Source: Nonomuraea jiangxiensis
Lineage (GTDB): Bacteria > Actinomycetota > Actinomycetes > Streptosporangiales > Streptosporangiaceae
Assembly: GCF_900099965.1 (NCBI RefSeq)
Contig: NZ_FNDJ01000009.1
Coordinates: 248,001 to 312,000, forward strand
Length of the DNA stretch: 64,000 bases
Reading direction: 5' to 3'
The notes beneath the pieces are model-generated. The model was given only the letters and a program-made list of their open reading frames with translations. It made no database searches and had not been told where the DNA came from. Shown here piece after piece: positions 14,997 through 23,922 of this stretch (positions within the stretch are counted from its first letter, which is position 1; each line of letters opens with the position of its first letter). The position numbers were made by a program, and so were the translations under genes.

Positions 14997-17666
14997 TCAG
15001 GTGCCGGACTCGGCCGTGAGCAGGGTGGCACCGTGGGTGTCGGTGAGTACGAGTTGGGCCTGCGCACCGGGTGTGATCTTGCCCTTGAGCTTGACCGCGG
15101 TGTCCGCCGTACCGGTGAAGGTGCTCTCGTCCAGCGTCCTGCCGGTCGTGGCGTCGACCAGGGTCGCGCGCAGCTCCTGCCCGATCGCGGTCGAGAACAG
15201 CCGGCCGGTGACGTTGCCCGACGCGTCCACCTTGACGTCCGCGGCGCCGTTGGTGTTCGCGTTGGTGACGTCGCCGAGGTCCATCGTCGGCAGGAACGTC
15301 TCCGTCCACGACAGGGTCTGCCCGGCCTTGAGCGTGGCGGGGGTGAAGAACTTCATGGACACACCGGCCCACAGCTCGATGTAGGGGCGGGCCGAGTTGC
15401 CCTTGCTGAAGACGTTGGTGTCGAAGGAGCCGTTCTGGCCCCACTCCCAGAACTTCATGCCGGGGGTCTTGGCGTTGTCGCCGACCCGGATGACGCCCTC
15501 GTTGTTCTCGTGGTTGACGACGCCCCACCAATTGCCCTGCCGCATGGTGGCCAGGTCCTGGCCGTAGGCGATGCCCGAACTGGTCCAGTTGGACATCTGC
15601 TTGAGCTTGTCCAGCTTGAGCAGGCCGGAGCCGGCGGGACCGGCGGGCTGTTCGACGCTCTCCATCCACTTGTAGCCCGGGTCGCGGTAGACCGTCTTGA
15701 CCGGCGAGACGACCGACATCGTCGGGGATCCCGAGGTCGACGGGGCGCCCGGCGCGAGCGTCGTGCACGTCCAGTACTCGTACTGCTGGTCCTGGGCGCT
15801 CGGGTTGTTCAGGCTGACCGCCATGTCGACGGTCGGCTTGCGCGCGTCCACGGAGTAGGTGACGGACGTCTTGATGCCGGTGGCGCCGTGCACGTACCTG
15901 GACGGCTTGAACGGGTAGTCGACGTCGTCGGTCTTGGTCATGGTGACCGAGAACTTGCCGTTACTCTGGTCGATCTTGTAGTCCCAGGGCACATTCCAGT
16001 ACTTGCCGTGCTCGGCTTCGGTGAGCGTCGGGAACACACCGCCGTACACCATCAGCCAGTTCTGGTAGAACGGCGAGTTGCCGGGGGTCCCGGGCGCCGC
16101 GCTGGAGAACCCGTACGGAGTGCCGACGGGGTTGGTGTAGAGCAGATCGTTCCCGGTCGGCTTGTAAATGATCGAGAGGAGACGGCCGCCGTAGCCGGGC
16201 GCGAACGTCGCCTTGATGTACTTGTTCTCCACCTCGATGGTCTTGATGGTCTGACCGACCACCTTGTCGGCCACGCCGTCCGACCGGACGGACACACCGT
16301 CGTCGCTGACCTTGTAGTCGTAGCGCTGGAAGACCGTGGTGGCGTGGGTGTTGACCTTGAGGTAATCGGGGCCGTTCGCGTTGAAGCCGGTACCCGGCGA
16401 GGTGAAGTGCCTCGGGGCCTCGACGGGCACGGCCGCGGTGCTCGTGCTGGCGGTGCCGGTGACGTCGGTGACAGCCCCTGGGGCCAGCGCCACCCCGCCG
16501 CGCGCGCCAGGTCTGAGGGTCTGCCCGCTGTCCAGCTTGATCACGAGGGTGGAAGCGTCAGAGAAGTACGCCGCGTCGTCGCGCAGTGCCTGGCTCACGT
16601 CCAGGCCCGAGGTGGTGGTGAGGCCGGTGAAGCGCAGCAGCCCGCGGACCTGATCGGCCGTGACGTTGGTGCCGCTCACGCCGGTCTTGGTCTCCTTCAC
16701 GTCGAGGTCGCCGGCCTTGGCGATCCGGCGGCTGAACCGGACCTTGATCGTGTCGCCGGACGCCCCGACTTCGGCACCGGCGATCTTGGGAGCGGCGTAG
16801 GCGCCTCCGCCGCCCGCGACGGTCGCGACGACCTCGGCGGTGGCCGGTCCCGCGTTCGTCGTCAGTCTCAGGCCGGCGCTGAGAGCCAACTGGTAGGAGG
16901 CGTCGCTGTTCAGGTCGGCGCCGAAGTACAGCCGGTAGCCGCGCTGGCCGGTCCCGGCGAGGCTTTCCACGTACACCGGGTGGACGGACGAGTCGCCGCT
17001 CGTGAGCGTGATGTTCGATCCGGTGTAGACGCCGACGGGCATCCCCGACCAGACCGTCCCGGCGAACGTGACGTCGACCGTGCGCGCGTCCACCTGCTCG
17101 GCGGACGAGACGGTTGCGAGCGCGGCGTCCTGGGAGGTCCCGCGGAACGCGGACCGCTTCGTCGACGAGCCGGGCAGCACGCCGCCGTCCGCGGAGCGGA
17201 AGAACAGGTCGCCGAGCTTGTCGCTTCCGCCGTCGAACCACAGCTCGTAGGTGTGGCCGTCCAGCGTGGCGCCGGCGCCTAACACCACCCTCAGTGTCCG
17301 GTGGTCAGGGGTGTCCACGGGGCGGACCGTCGTGCCCGCGATCTGCGAGAGCGGCCGGCCGTCGAGCGCCGCGTCCGCACCGCCGGCAACGCCGCCGCTG
17401 ACCTTGATGTACTGGGCCGCGTACGCCGAGTTGGCTGCGGTGAACTGCAGGATGTCCGGTCCGAGCGCCTTGTTGAAGGTGATGTCGATCGACTTGTCGT
17501 CGGCCGAGGACACCTTGCTGACACGCAGCGAGGGCTGCTCCGAGTGCTGGGACTGGGCCAGCACCGGCTGCGGCAGCGACACGATCGTGCCGGCCGCCGT
17601 GGTCAGAGCCAGGGCCAGAGCGAGGGTCACGCCGCGCGGGCGCGTCCGGTTGAACTGACTGTCCAT
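14997..17666 (-). CDS. Secreted DUF5107 protein with N-terminal Ig-like repeats
   Basis: 889 residues from ATG 17666, chosen over an upstream in-frame ATG because GGGAGAAGG precedes it and a signal peptide follows at once (VTLALALALTTAAGTIVSLP, cleavage near VLAQS). The first half has repeated beta-rich blocks (SIDITFNKALGPDI, TVDVTFAGTVW, TIKVRFSRRIA) like SwmB or Big-type Ig folds. The second half, about residues 440-780, carries the DUF5107 signature region TIEVENKYIKATFAPGYGGRL with LLYTNPVGTPYG, a galactose-mutarotase-like fold found with glycoside-catabolism genes. The C-terminus has an Ig-like tail. It lies downstream of the kinase and importer genes, so binding or processing of an extracellular oligosaccharide is inferred. 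Confidence 0.82.
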   Translation of the reverse strand: MDSQFNRTRPRGVTLALALALTTAAGTIVSLPQPVLAQSQHSEQPSLRVSKVSSADDKSIDITFNKALGPDILQFTAANSAYAAQYIKVSGGVAGGADAALDGRPLSQIAGTTVRPVDTPDHRTLRVVLGAGATLDGHTYELWFDGGSDKLGDLFFRSADGGVLPGSSTKRSAFRGTSQDAALATVSSAEQVDARTVDVTFAGTVWSGMPVGVYTGSNITLTSGDSSVHPVYVESLAGTGQRGYRLYFGADLNSDASYQLALSAGLRLTTNAGPATAEVVATVAGGGGAYAAPKIAGAEVGASGDTIKVRFSRRIAKAGDLDVKETKTGVSGTNVTADQVRGLLRFTGLTTTSGLDVSQALRDDAAYFSDASTLVIKLDSGQTLRPGARGGVALAPGAVTDVTGTASTSTAAVPVEAPRHFTSPGTGFNANGPDYLKVNTHATTVFQRYDYKVSDDGVSVRSDGVADKVVGQTIKTIEVENKYIKATFAPGYGGRLLSIIYKPTGNDLLYTNPVGTPYGFSSAAPGTPGNSPFYQNWLMVYGGVFPTLTEAEHGKYWNVPWDYKIDQSNGKFSVTMTKTDDVDYPFKPSRYVHGATGIKTSVTYSVDARKPTVDMAVSLNNPSAQDQQYEYWTCTTLAPGAPSTSGSPTMSVVSPVKTVYRDPGYKWMESVEQPAGPAGSGLLKLDKLKQMSNWTSSGIAYGQDLATMRQGNWWGVVNHENNEGVIRVGDNAKTPGMKFWEWGQNGSFDTNVFSKGNSARPYIELWAGVSMKFFTPATLKAGQTLSWTETFLPTMDLGDVTNANTNGAADVKVDASGNVTGRLFSTAIGQELRATLVDATTGRTLDESTFTGTADTAVKLKGKITPGAQAQLVLTDTHGATLLTAESGT

Positions 17667-17829
17667 GTTGCCTTCTCCCATGAGGGGTGATCCCGGAGCC
17701 CGGCGTGCAGGCCGGGCTCCGGTGGCTTTCGGGATGTGGAGTGACCTCCGCATCCGTCCTCTTGCGTAGGCGGGCGGGAGTACGAGCTAGGGGATACGGA
17801 TCAGAGCCAACGGTTTGGTTCGGCGGCGG

Positions 17830-18819
17830 TCAGGCGGATTCGCTGGAGGACAGCTGTTGCTCGACGTCCGGGGACGCACCCGCCCGAACCCGTACGACCT
17901 CCTCCGCGCTCGGATAGGACCTGGCGCAGCCGGGCCACCGGCACGACAGCGCCCCAGCGATCACGGCCAGCTCGAGCGCGTCGGGCGGTGCGGTCCCGGC
18001 GAGCCGTCCGGCCAGGTAGGCGCCGGCCAGCGCGTCGCCGGCGCCCGCGGTGTCGACGACCACGACCTGTGGCGCCACGACGCGATGGATCTCACCGCCG
18101 GTCAGCACCACCGCCCCGGCCGCGCCGTCGGTCAGCACGATCTCCTGCGGCCCCTCCCCCAGCGCGGACCTGATCCGGTCGGGATGGTCCGTGTCGAGCA
18201 TCGCGAGTGCGTCTTCGCTGGACAGGATCACGATGTCGGCGGCGCGGGCGAACGCGAGGTTCCGCTCGGTGTCGGGGCGCAACATCAGGCGGTGGTTGAC
18301 GCAGAAGGTCACCGTGACGCCCCTGTCGCGGGCCAGTTCGGCCGCCCGCTCGGCGGCCAGGGCAGCACTGCTGGAGATCGCCAGGGAGATCCCGCTGACG
18401 TGCAGCGCCCCGGCGTCGTCCAGCAGGCCCCTGTCCACGTCCGCCGGGCTGAGCCGCGTCGCCGCCGAGCCGGACCGGTAGTAGCCGAAGGAGTGCCCGC
18501 CGTGCCGCACCGCGTTGACGTACATGCCGGTGGGCGCGGAGGAATCGACGGTGACCCGGTCGACGTCCAGGTGCGCACGCCGCCAGAAGTCCAGCAGCAG
18601 GCGGCCTGGAGTGTCCGCGCCAAGGCGGGTCAGCAGTCTGGCTCGGGTGCCCATCCGCGCCGCCATGACGGCCACGTTGGCGACGTCCCCTCCGAAGCCC
18701 CGGCCGAGGTAGTCGGAGGGAAGGTCGTCACGTACGCCCACCTCCAGCAGCCCCTCGCCCACGGCGACGAGGACGGGCGTCCCTTCGCTGCTCACGGGGT
18801 CGGTGGTGTCTTGGATCAC
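17830..18819 (-). CDS. PfkB-family sugar kinase
   Basis: 329 residues from GTG 18819 (AGGAAG upstream). The two PfkB signatures are visible: the N-terminal glycine-rich GRGFGGDVANVAVMAARMG and the C-terminal VVVDTAGAGDALAGAYLAGRL with the catalytic Asp of the GAGD motif. Overall layout resembles 2-keto-3-deoxygluconate kinase or ribokinase. It would phosphorylate the imported sugar or sugar acid with ATP in the cytoplasm. It follows the substrate-binding lipoprotein gene by 47 nt in the same operon. The exact substrate cannot be read from sequence. Confidence 0.9.
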   Translation of the reverse strand: MIQDTTDPVSSEGTPVLVAVGEGLLEVGVRDDLPSDYLGRGFGGDVANVAVMAARMGTRARLLTRLGADTPGRLLLDFWRRAHLDVDRVTVDSSAPTGMYVNAVRHGGHSFGYYRSGSAATRLSPADVDRGLLDDAGALHVSGISLAISSSAALAAERAAELARDRGVTVTFCVNHRLMLRPDTERNLAFARAADIVILSSEDALAMLDTDHPDRIRSALGEGPQEIVLTDGAAGAVVLTGGEIHRVVAPQVVVVDTAGAGDALAGAYLAGRLAGTAPPDALELAVIAGALSCRWPGCARSYPSAEEVVRVRAGASPDVEQQLSSSESA

Positions 18820-18866
18820 GCCGGCTTCCTCACTCCCGATATCGGTACGGCACAACAGCGGACGGC

Positions 18867-19847
18867 TCAGAAGATGCTGTCCGGGTTGCTGTACCGGTCC
18901 ACGTTGTCCTTGGTGACCAGCGGGGCCTTCAAGGGGGTGTCCTTGCTGGGCTCGGCCCCCGCGAGCACCGCCATCATCCGGTCCAGGCCCGCGCGGCCGA
19001 TCGTGTCGGCGTTGTTGACCGCGGTGGCGGCGAAGTTCGAGCCGCTCTTGATGGCGGCCAACGCCTCCTTCTGACCGTCGGCGGCGACGAGGAACATCTC
19101 GCTGGTCCGCCCGGCGTCGGAGATCGCCTTCTGCGCGCCGAGGCACATCGCGTCGTTCTCACAGAACACCGCGTCGATGTGCTCGTTCTTGGCGAGGAGG
19201 TTCTCCATGACCTTCAGACCGCCGTCGGAGCTCCACCCCCCGAAGTCCGGGGCGGTCACGACCGTGATACCGGGCGACTGCTTGACCACGCCGCGCAGGC
19301 CGTTCGTTCGGTCCAGACCGATGGTGTTGTCGGCCGGGCCGCCCGTGATGAGGGCGAGAGTGCCGTTGCCCTTCAACCGATCAGCGATGTACTGGCCGGC
19401 GCCTTGCCCGATCTGCGTGTTGTCAGGACCGATCCAGCTGGTGTACTGGCCGCCGGCGAACTTGCGGTCCACCAGGATCGAGGGGACTTTCTGCTGCACG
19501 ATCGCGTTCATCGCGGCGGGCGCGGCGTTCAGCGGGCCGCCGGAGATGATGATCCCGTCCACCTTCTGGGTCAGCAGGTCGTTGACGTTCGTGGTCAGCT
19601 TGGCCGCGTCCCCCTGCGCGTCCGTGCTGATCACCTTGACGTTGCTGTAGGTCTTGGCCTCGGTCTCAATGGCCTTGGCCATCGCGATGAAGTACGGCGC
19701 CTGGAGGCTGTAGTTCGCGACGCCGATGGTCAGGGTCTTCTTCGCGGCGCCTCCGCTGTTGTCACCTCCGCTGCCATCGGAGCCTCCGCACGCCGCCAGC
19801 GACAGTGCGAGCGCACCCACGAGAGCGCATCCGGCGATTTTCTTCAT
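18867..19847 (-). CDS. Sugar ABC transporter substrate-binding lipoprotein (RbsB-like)
   Basis: 326 residues from ATG 19847, preceded by GAAGGAAGAA. Lipoprotein signal peptide with lipobox LAAC (Cys20), then a Gly/Ser linker. The mature protein is a periplasmic-binding type I fold: LTIGVANYSLQAPYFIAMAKA, DGIIISGGPLNAAP and DAVFCENDAMCLGAQKA are typical of ribose/xylose/galactose binders. It is encoded just downstream of the cognate permease and ATPase and would deliver the substrate to them at the outer face of the membrane. The upstream ORF extension (11 more residues) lacks a ribosome site. Confidence 0.93.
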   Translation of the reverse strand: MKKIAGCALVGALALSLAACGGSDGSGGDNSGGAAKKTLTIGVANYSLQAPYFIAMAKAIETEAKTYSNVKVISTDAQGDAAKLTTNVNDLLTQKVDGIIISGGPLNAAPAAMNAIVQQKVPSILVDRKFAGGQYTSWIGPDNTQIGQGAGQYIADRLKGNGTLALITGGPADNTIGLDRTNGLRGVVKQSPGITVVTAPDFGGWSSDGGLKVMENLLAKNEHIDAVFCENDAMCLGAQKAISDAGRTSEMFLVAADGQKEALAAIKSGSNFAATAVNNADTIGRAGLDRMMAVLAGAEPSKDTPLKAPLVTKDNVDRYSNPDSIF

Positions 19848-19929
19848 GGTTCTTCCTTCGAGGTGGCATGGACGCCTCACGACACGGCGAACGAGGCGAC
19901 GGGGGACGGGGACCTGGAGGACGGTGTGG

Positions 19930-20940
19930 CTAGGTGTTCTGTCGTTCGCCTCGGCGCACGAGGATCGCGACCGCGATGATGAGCCCCTTCAGTACCTGCT
20001 GCCAGTAGCTCTGCACGTCGTAGAGGCTGAGCAGGTTGTCGATGATCCCGAGCAGGACGACGCCGGCGAGGGTGCCGCCGATGGTGCCGCGTCCGCCCGA
20101 CAGGCTGGCTCCACCGATCACACAAGCGGCGATGGCGTCGAGCTCGAAGCCCACGCCGACGCTCGGCTGGGCAATGCCGACCCGGGAGGCGAGGATGACG
20201 CCCGCGACCGCGGCGCACAACCCGGACAGCGCGTACGCGAGCACCAGGTGACGCTGTACCTTGACGCCCGCGAGCCGAATCGCCTCCCGGTTGCCGCCGA
20301 TGCCGAGCAGCGCCCGGCCCGCCGACGTGCGGTTGATCAGAACCCAGCCCAGCCCGAACATCGCCAGCGTGATGACCGCCGCGATGGGGATGGGGCCGAC
20401 ATTCTGCGAGCCGAGGGTCAGGAAGTCCGGTGTGGTCGGAGTGATCGGGGTCTTGGAGTAGACGTAGGTGAGCCCTCGAAACGTCGTCATGGACGCGAGG
20501 GTCACCACGAACGGAGCCAGCGAGAACCGCGCGACCATGACGCCGTTGACCGTTCCGCACAGCACACCGACGACGATCGCCACGAGGATCGCCACCGGCA
20601 GCGGCAGCCCGCTCACCAGGCCGGCCGACATGATGCCGGTCAGCGCGACCACCGACCCGACCGACAGGTCGATCCCTCCGGTGAGGATCACCAGCAGCAT
20701 GCCGAGGGCGAGCAGCCCGGTGGAGACCATCTGCCGGAGCAGGTTGGTCATGTTCCCCTCGGTGAGGAACGAGTCATTGGTGATGCCCGCCACCACGACG
20801 ATCGCGACCGCGGCGCCGATCAACACCAGGACGGTCGGCGATGGGACGATCGCGCGCCACCGGGCGGACGCCGGTGCCGTAGCCTCCGCCACCTCACCCG
20901 AATCCGTGTCCAGCACCGCCGAAACCGGCTGCTTCGTCAT
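19930..20940 (-). CDS. Sugar ABC transporter permease (RbsC-like)
   Basis: 336 residues. ATG 20940 overlaps the ATPase stop (ATGA). About ten hydrophobic segments; LGMLLVILTGGIDLSVGSVVAL and GGASLSGGRGTIGGTLAGV are the family signatures of the ribose-type (CUT2) permease. It forms the membrane channel of the importer with the ATPase upstream and the lipoprotein downstream, and all three lie in one transcription unit. Confidence 0.95.
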   Translation of the reverse strand: MTKQPVSAVLDTDSGEVAEATAPASARWRAIVPSPTVLVLIGAAVAIVVVAGITNDSFLTEGNMTNLLRQMVSTGLLALGMLLVILTGGIDLSVGSVVALTGIMSAGLVSGLPLPVAILVAIVVGVLCGTVNGVMVARFSLAPFVVTLASMTTFRGLTYVYSKTPITPTTPDFLTLGSQNVGPIPIAAVITLAMFGLGWVLINRTSAGRALLGIGGNREAIRLAGVKVQRHLVLAYALSGLCAAVAGVILASRVGIAQPSVGVGFELDAIAACVIGGASLSGGRGTIGGTLAGVVLLGIIDNLLSLYDVQSYWQQVLKGLIIAVAILVRRGERQNT

Positions 20941-22421
20941 GCCGCGACCCCCACCGAATGCGCGAGGACCTCGTCCTCGGTCGTGTCCGCCGAACCGACC
21001 TCGGCGACCAGCCGTCCGCCACGCATCACCAGCACGCGATCGGTGGCACCGAGGACCTCGGTCAGGTCTGAGGAGATCAACAAGATCGCCACCCCCTCCC
21101 GGGTCAACTCGTCGATCATGCGGTAGATGTCGACCCGGGTGGCCATGTCGACCCCGCGGGTCGGCTCGTCCAGGATCAGCACCCGCGGCCGCGTCAGGAG
21201 CCACTTGGCCAGCACGACCTTCTGCTGGTTGCCGCCGCTGAGATGGCGGACCGGAACCTCCGGACGTGGCGGGTGGATGCCCAACCGCTCGATCATGTCC
21301 TGAACGTGCGCGGCCCGCCGCCTGACGTCCAGCAGGCCCGCGCGTGAGATGCGGGCCATCGTCGCGAAGGTGATGTTGTCGGTGACGTCCATGCCGAGGA
21401 CGAGCCCGCTGTGCTTGCGGTCCTCGGTGACAAGCGCGACCCCGGCGCCGATGGCGTCGCCGGGCGTGTGGAATCGCGTAACGGCGCCGTCCAGCTCAAC
21501 CGTTCCGGACGTCGGCCGGTCGGCGCCGAACACGCATCGAGCGACCTCGCTGCGGCCGCTGCCGACCAGTCCGAACATGCCGACGATCTCACCCGCTGCC
21601 AGGTCGAAGGACACGTCGTCGAACACGCCGTCCAGGCTCAGGCCACGCACGCTGAGCAACGGCTTGCCAGGCTCGGGCACGCGGTCCGGGTAGATCTGCT
21701 CCAGCCGGCGCCCGGCCATCAACGCGATGATCTCGTCCTCACTGGTACGGGCCGGGGTCAGCGTATCCACCACCCGGCCGTCCTTGATGACGGTGATCGA
21801 GTCGGAGATCTCCATCACCTCGGCCAGCCGGTGCGAGACGTACAGGATCGCGACGCCACGCTCCCGCAGCCTGCGGATCAGGTCGAAGAGCCGGTCGAGG
21901 TCGGTGCCCGCGAGCACGGCGGACGGCTCGTCCAGCACGAGCATCCGGGGCTCGACCGCCAGCGCCTTGGCGATCTCCACCATCTGCTGGCGCGCGACCG
22001 ACAACCTGCCCGCGCGGACACGCGGATCGATGTCGGCGAACCCGATCTCCTCCAGCAGCGCCCGCACCCGTGCGTGCGCCGCCGGCCAGTCGATCAGCCC
22101 GCGTTTGGTGGGCAGCGCCCCCAGCAACACGTTCTCCGTCACCGTCAGCTGGGGCACGAGGCTGAGCTCCTGGTAGACGGTCCGGAACCCCAGACCCTGC
22201 GCGTCCTCGGGGCCGCGCAGGCTGAGCGGCTCGCCGTCCAGCAGGATCTCCCCGCCGTCCAGCGGTACGGCCCCCGCCAGCACCTTGATCAGAGTCGACT
22301 TGCCGGCGCCGTTCGCGCCCGCGATGGCGAGAACCCGGCCGCCCTCGGCGGTCACGTCTACGCCGTGCAGGACCTCGACCCCGCCGTATCCCTTGCGGAC
22401 GCCCCGCAGTTCCAATTTCAT
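20937..22421 (-). CDS. Sugar ABC transporter ATPase, double domain (RbsA-like)
   Basis: 494 residues; ATG 22421 overlaps the dehydrogenase stop. Two ATPase domains: the first has Walker A GANGAGKST (about 35-43), signature LSVARQQMVEIAKAL and Walker B MLVLDEPS; the second has the degenerate Walker A GLVGSGRSE, signature LSGGNQQKVVLAKWL and Walker B VLILDEPTRG. A degenerate second nucleotide site is normal for this CUT2 family. It powers import of the operon's substrate. Confidence 0.95.
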   Translation of the reverse strand: MKLELRGVRKGYGGVEVLHGVDVTAEGGRVLAIAGANGAGKSTLIKVLAGAVPLDGGEILLDGEPLSLRGPEDAQGLGFRTVYQELSLVPQLTVTENVLLGALPTKRGLIDWPAAHARVRALLEEIGFADIDPRVRAGRLSVARQQMVEIAKALAVEPRMLVLDEPSAVLAGTDLDRLFDLIRRLRERGVAILYVSHRLAEVMEISDSITVIKDGRVVDTLTPARTSEDEIIALMAGRRLEQIYPDRVPEPGKPLLSVRGLSLDGVFDDVSFDLAAGEIVGMFGLVGSGRSEVARCVFGADRPTSGTVELDGAVTRFHTPGDAIGAGVALVTEDRKHSGLVLGMDVTDNITFATMARISRAGLLDVRRRAAHVQDMIERLGIHPPRPEVPVRHLSGGNQQKVVLAKWLLTRPRVLILDEPTRGVDMATRVDIYRMIDELTREGVAILLISSDLTEVLGATDRVLVMRGGRLVAEVGSADTTEDEVLAHSVGVAA

Positions 22422-23830
22422 GCCAGGGCGTCCATGACGATGATGGTCTTCTGCTCGGTCATGTCGAGGAGGGTGTCGTGCAGTCCTTCGCGGGCCCCGC
22501 CGGTCAGCTTCACGCCCCCGAACGGAAGGTTCTCCGCGCGCAGTGCCGTGGAACCGTTGATCACAACACCCCCGACCTGGAGGCGCCGGGCCACTGAGAA
22601 GGCCCGTGCGATGTCCCTGGTGAAGATCGCCGCCTGCAGCCCGTAGGCGGACTCGTTGGCCAGCCGCACCGCCTCCATGGCGTCGGCCACCCGCAACAGC
22701 GGTGCGACCGGCCCGAAAATCTCCTCGGCCACGGCCTCCGCGTGCGGTGCGACGTCCACCAGCACCGTCGGCGGCACGAACGCCCCGTCCCGGGGACCGC
22801 CCACCAGGACGCGCGCACCGTCATTTACGGCTGCCCGAATCGCCTGGTCCACAGCGGCGGCGGCAGGCTCCGTGATCAGCGGGCCGACGTCGGTGGCCTC
22901 ATCCAGCTGGTCACCCACGACCAGCTTCCCGGCCTCCGCTTCCAGCGCGTCAGCGAACGCGTCGTACACACCGTCCTCGACGTAGACGCGCTTGACGGCG
23001 CAGCAGATCTGTCCGTTGCCGCGCGCCAGCCGCCCGAGCACGACGGCCTCGGCGGCACGCTCCACGTCGGCGTCCGCACACACGATCAGCGCGTCGTTGC
23101 CGCCGAGTTCCAGATGCGTGCGCTTCAGCGTCCCGGCGGCGAGCTCGGCTATGGCCCTACCCGCGGCGGTGCTGCCGGTAAGGCTGATCATCTGCACGCC
23201 GTCGGCGGACGCGAGGAACCGCGCCAGTTCCGGCCCGCCGGGAAGGATCTGGTGCGCCGCCTCGGGGAAACCGGCCGCCTCGATGATCCGGCCGATCTCC
23301 ATCAGCGTGAGCGGACACTTCTCCGGCGGCTTCACGATCACCGCGTTCCCCGCTGCCAATGCCGCCGCGGCTTTGTGCGCCCACAGCTCGACCGGGTAGT
23401 TGAACGGGACGATCGCCGCGACCACCCCGATCGGCTCCCGGACCGTTACCGCCAGGTGGTTCTCAAGCCCGGGAACCGCGTCCAGCGGGATCTGCCGGCC
23501 AAAGATCCTGACCGCCTCCCCAGCGAACCCGCGGAAGATCCGGACCGCGGCTGCGATCTCCTCGCGGGTCTGCCGGATCGGCTTCCCGTTCTCGGCGGCC
23601 AGATCCCGGGCCAGTTCCTCGGCCCGCGCCTCGATCCCGTCTGCGACCTTGGCTAACAGCCGTGCCCGCTCGTGCGAGGCGGTCGCGGCCATCGCGGTCC
23701 GGGCGTCCTGGGCCGTCCGGACCGCCGCACGTGCCTCGTCCTCGGTCGAGACCGGCATCTCGCCCAGCACAGCGCCGGTCCCAGGGTTGTGAACGGGCAG
23801 AGCACGTCCGTCGGTCAACGGATTCGTCAA
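22418..23830 (-). CDS. NAD(P)-dependent aldehyde dehydrogenase
   Basis: 470 residues from TTG 23830. This start is preferred over GTG 23857 because the ribosome site AAGGAG lies between them, 7 nt before the TTG; the longer start would also overlap the candidate operator. The family motifs are present: VVAAIVPFNYPVELWAHKAA, the cofactor loop SLTGSTAAGR, the general base in HLELGGND, and the catalytic cysteine region GNGQICCAVKR. It oxidises an aldehyde to an acid. As first gene of the ABC/kinase operon it may act on a sugar aldehyde or glycolaldehyde-type intermediate. The substrate is unknown. Confidence 0.9.
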   Translation of the reverse strand: MTNPLTDGRALPVHNPGTGAVLGEMPVSTEDEARAAVRTAQDARTAMAATASHERARLLAKVADGIEARAEELARDLAAENGKPIRQTREEIAAAVRIFRGFAGEAVRIFGRQIPLDAVPGLENHLAVTVREPIGVVAAIVPFNYPVELWAHKAAAALAAGNAVIVKPPEKCPLTLMEIGRIIEAAGFPEAAHQILPGGPELARFLASADGVQMISLTGSTAAGRAIAELAAGTLKRTHLELGGNDALIVCADADVERAAEAVVLGRLARGNGQICCAVKRVYVEDGVYDAFADALEAEAGKLVVGDQLDEATDVGPLITEPAAAAVDQAIRAAVNDGARVLVGGPRDGAFVPPTVLVDVAPHAEAVAEEIFGPVAPLLRVADAMEAVRLANESAYGLQAAIFTRDIARAFSVARRLQVGGVVINGSTALRAENLPFGGVKLTGGAREGLHDTLLDMTEQKTIIVMDALA

Positions 23831-23851
23831 CGTATCGCTCCTTGCCGGTCG

Positions 23852-23886
23852 TTCCACTATGTAGAATCACACTTCGTATGGTGGAA
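23852..23886. promoter_or_regulatory. Inverted repeat, candidate IclR operator
   Basis: TTCCAC (23852-23857) and GTGGAA (23881-23886) are exact inverted arms, with partial symmetry continuing inward (TTCCACTATG against TTCCACCATA on the other strand). The site lies between the divergent aldehyde dehydrogenase operon and the IclR gene, where both promoters must be. IclR proteins bind similar TGGAA/TTCCA palindromes. Function is inferred. Confidence 0.55.
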
Positions 23887-23922
23887 TCGTCAGCACAGTA
23901 AACGGACGGAAACGGGTTGTCA

